Origin: Nocardioides sp.
GTDB taxonomy: Bacteria > Actinomycetota > Actinomycetes > Propionibacteriales > Nocardioidaceae
Length of the DNA stretch: 7,010 nucleotides
Assembly (NCBI GenBank): GCA_030452025.1
Contig: JAKDNC010000190.1
Span: forward strand, 1 to 7,010
Direction: 5' to 3'
Position numbers and translations under genes: made by a program. The notes under the pieces are model-generated. The model did no database searches, was not told the DNA's origin, and saw only the letters and a program-made list of their open reading frames with translations. This document shows, piece by piece, positions 5,203 through 7,010 of the stretch (positions are counted from its first letter, which is position 1; each line of letters starts with the position of its first letter).

Positions 5203-6825
5203 ATGGCTCTCAACATCGCTGATCTCTTCGAGCACGCCGTCGATGCAGTCCCCGACCGCCACGCCATCCAGGTGGATGACCGCAAGGTCGACTACAACGA
5301 GCTCGAGGCGGATGCGAACCGTCTGGCCCACTTCCTGCAGTCGCAAGGAATCGGGGTCGGCGACCATGTGGGCGTCTACGCCAAGAACGGCGTGGAGCAC
5401 GTGGTGGCGCTGCTGGCGATCTTCAAGTTGCGCGCGATCGCCGTCAACGTGAACTACCGCTATGTCGAAGGCGAACTCAACTACCTCTTCGACAACGCGG
5501 ACCTGGTCGCCCTCATCCATGAGCGCACCTACACACCGTTGGTCTCGGTCTGTGCCGGGCAGCACGATCAGCTCCAGACCTTCGTGGTCATGCCCGATTC
5601 GACCGATCCGGCTTCGGACGCCGACGTCTCGTCGTACGGCGGAGTCCTGTGGGCCGACGCGCTGGTGGGGCAGAGCGCCGAACGCGATTTCGGTCCTCGC
5701 AGCAACGACGACCTCTACATCGTCTACACCGGCGGTACGACGGGCTACCCCAAGGGCGTGATGTGGCGCCACGAAGACTTCTGGCGGGTCCTCGGCGGTG
5801 GCATCGACTTCATGGCCGGCACCCGATTGGCGGAGTTCGACCAGTCCGAGCAGGCCGCCGCGAACGACTCGATGGTCACTTTCCCGCTGAGCCCCCTGAT
5901 GCACGGTGGTGCCCAGGCCGCGATGCTGATGCACCTCTTTGCCGGGCACCTCACGATCCTCGCCCCGCGGTTCGACGCCAGCGAGATCTGGAAGATCGTC
6001 GAGCGTGAGGGGGTCCAACTCATCTTCATGACCGGCGACGCGATGGCACGACCCCTGATCGAGGAGTTCGAACACGGGTCGTACGACGCCGGCTCACTGG
6101 TCGCGGTGGCCTCCAGCGCAGCGATCTTCAGCCGCCCGGTCAAGGAACGCTGGATGGCTGCGTTCCCCGACACGTTCTTCACTGACTCGGTGGGGGCTTC
6201 CGAGACCGGGTTCCAGGGCACCGGATTGCAGGACAAGGACAACATCATGGGCGAGGGCGCAGTGATCAGCCTCGGGCTCGAGTCCGTCGTGCTCGACGAG
6301 GACAACTCGGTCCTCGACGCCCACGGGGACGTCGGTGCGGTCGGCCGACTGGCCCGCTCCGGCAGTGTGCCGGTGGGCTACTACAAGGACCCGGAGAAGT
6401 CGGCCAGGACCTTCCTCGAGATCGACGGCACCCGCTACTCGATCCCCGGGGATTTCGTGCGCATCGAGGGAGAGAACAAGGTCACCCTGCTCGGGCGCGG
6501 ATCCAACTGCATCAACACCGGGGGAGAGAAGGTGTATCCGGAGGAGGTCGAGAACTCGCTCAAGGGACACCCGGACGTGTTCGACGTCCTGGTGATCGGG
6601 ATCTCCGACGAGCAGTTCGGGCAGAAGGTCGCAGCCGTCATCCAGCCCCGCGAAGGGACCACCCCCGACCTCGAGAACCTGCGCGACTTCCTGCGCGGCA
6701 GCCTCTCGGGCTACAAGTTGCCGCGGGCGATCACCGTCGTCAACGAGATCCCGCGCCACGCGACAGGCAAGGCCAACTACCCCGAAGCGAAGAAGTTGGT
6801 CACGGGGACCGTGGCGGTGCCCTGA
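5203..6825 (+). CDS. fadD19: Steroid side-chain acyl-CoA ligase, FadD19-like
   Basis: This 540-residue ANL-superfamily ligase should convert a C26-carboxylated sterol (a 3-oxo-cholest-4-en-26-oate-like acid, possibly also C24-branched sterol acids) into its CoA thioester, the entry step of side-chain beta-oxidation. Motifs: ATP loop YTGGTTGYPKG (175-185) followed by VMWRHED, FMTGDAMARP (275-284), DSVGASETG (328-336), IPGDF (414-418), GRGSNCINTGGEKVYPEEVE (431-450) and a C-terminal catalytic lysine in ATGKANY (Lys523). The N-terminus ALNIADLFEHAVDAVPDR, the block VNVNYRYVEGELNYLFDNAD (81-100) and the MWRHED block match my memory of M. tuberculosis FadD19 (Rv3515c). FadD19 is required for degradation of C24-branched sterol side chains in Rhodococcus. 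The context of a divergent echA19-like gene and shared KstR-type operator supports this. The ATG at 5203 has no Shine-Dalgarno, consistent with leaderless translation. The stop shares one base with the next gene's ATG. Other FadD steroid ligases such as FadD17 are less likely on motif similarity. Confidence 0.94.
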   Translation: MALNIADLFEHAVDAVPDRHAIQVDDRKVDYNELEADANRLAHFLQSQGIGVGDHVGVYAKNGVEHVVALLAIFKLRAIAVNVNYRYVEGELNYLFDNADLVALIHERTYTPLVSVCAGQHDQLQTFVVMPDSTDPASDADVSSYGGVLWADALVGQSAERDFGPRSNDDLYIVYTGGTTGYPKGVMWRHEDFWRVLGGGIDFMAGTRLAEFDQSEQAAANDSMVTFPLSPLMHGGAQAAMLMHLFAGHLTILAPRFDASEIWKIVEREGVQLIFMTGDAMARPLIEEFEHGSYDAGSLVAVASSAAIFSRPVKERWMAAFPDTFFTDSVGASETGFQGTGLQDKDNIMGEGAVISLGLESVVLDEDNSVLDAHGDVGAVGRLARSGSVPVGYYKDPEKSARTFLEIDGTRYSIPGDFVRIEGENKVTLLGRGSNCINTGGEKVYPEEVENSLKGHPDVFDVLVIGISDEQFGQKVAAVIQPREGTTPDLENLRDFLRGSLSGYKLPRAITVVNEIPRHATGKANYPEAKKLVTGTVAVP

Positions 6826-7010
6826 TGCGGTCCCCGATCTGCGAGACCTTCGGGATCGACTACCCGATCTTTGCGTTCACCCCCTCCGAACGCGTCGCGG
6901 CCGCCGTGTCGCGGGCGGGAGGCCTCGGCGTCCTCGGGTGCGTGCGGTTCAACGACGCATCCGACCTCGACTCCACGCTCTCCTGGCTGGACGAGAACAC
7001 CGACGGCAAG
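6825..7010 (+). CDS. Nitronate monooxygenase / 2-nitropropane dioxygenase-like flavoprotein, 5' part only
   Basis: The first 62 codons are present; the gene continues past the right edge. The start MRSPICETFGIDYPIFAF (1-18) followed by AAAVSRAGGLGVLGCVRF (25-42) is the classic N-terminus of FMN-dependent TIM-barrel nitronate monooxygenase-like proteins, with the first barrel strand and the GGxGxLG segment. IFAFTPSERVAAAVSRAGG, in place of the usual PI-x-Q-A/G-PM-x, marks a subgroup I recall next to acyl-CoA metabolism genes in actinobacteria and alphaproteobacteria. The ATG at 6825 overlaps the fadD19 stop by one base (TGATG), which implies translational coupling and co-transcription from the KstR-type promoter. 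No true nitronate substrate is implied: many members are NAD(P)H:flavin-type or enoyl-thioester reductases, and IpdC of steroid ring degradation is annotated in the same broad family. The catalytic region lies outside the window, so the reaction cannot be judged. Confidence 0.85.
   Translation, partial: MRSPICETFGIDYPIFAFTPSERVAAAVSRAGGLGVLGCVRFNDASDLDSTLSWLDENTDGK

Noticed and set aside
4265..5452. Long plus-strand open frame (395 codons) across the methyltransferase start, hydratase gene and fadD19 start
   Set aside because: It is antisense to the well-supported crotonase gene, shows no recognisable domain, and is rich in Gly/Arg/Asp as expected of a frame opposite high-GC coding DNA.
5152..6075. 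Minus-strand open frame of 307 codons opposite the fadD19-like gene
   Set aside because: Valine-, aspartate- and glutamate-rich antisense shadow without family motifs; the plus strand carries every ANL ligase motif.

Overview
The window is dense, high-GC DNA with short intergenic gaps, mixed ATG/GTG starts, 1-4 base gene overlaps and TAnnnT-type -10 elements. This points to a chromosomal segment of an actinobacterium. The proteins resemble mycobacterial ones closely without looking identical, so a sterol-degrading member of Mycobacteriales or Nocardioidaceae is plausible. The genus cannot be fixed from the sequence alone.

Seven protein genes fill the window. From left to right they are: (1) a left-truncated tandem OB-fold/DUF35 protein on the minus strand, like M. 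tuberculosis Rv3521; (2) an F420/luciferase-like oxidoreductase on the plus strand, like Rv3520c; (3) a FadD8-like acyl-CoA synthetase, overlapping gene 2 by 4 bases; (4) a SAM methyltransferase on the minus strand, convergent with gene 3 across an 8-base gap; (5) an EchA19-like enoyl-CoA hydratase on the minus strand; (6) a FadD19-like steroid acyl-CoA ligase on the plus strand; (7) the first 62 codons of a nitronate-monooxygenase-like flavoprotein, overlapping gene 6 by one base. The first gene runs off the left edge and the last off the right. No gap exceeds 90 bases, and there are no RNA genes, mobile elements or CRISPR arrays.

Two divergent promoter regions organise the locus: 788-848 between genes 1 and 2, and 5156-5202 between genes 5 and 6. 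Each contains one palindrome of the form TnnAACnnGTTnnA or a one-base variant, which matches the operator known for the TetR-family cholesterol repressor KstR. One site can therefore control two transcription units, and all seven genes probably belong to a KstR-type sterol regulon.

The gene order and relative orientation fadD19(-) echA19(+) ... F420 oxidoreductase(-) DUF35(+) is, from memory, that of the M. tuberculosis cholesterol side-chain region Rv3515c-Rv3521, seen here inverted. The middle differs. Where M. tuberculosis has Rv3517, cyp142 and Rv3519, this window has a methyltransferase and a FadD8-like ligase. Working model: FadD19 activates the C26-oxidised sterol side chain to its CoA ester, EchA19 hydrates the enoyl-CoA during beta-oxidation, and the DUF35 protein partners a thiolase or aldolase probably encoded just beyond the left edge. 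The FadD8-like ligase, F420 oxidoreductase, methyltransferase and nitronate-monooxygenase-like protein are co-regulated or adjacent enzymes whose steps are unassigned.
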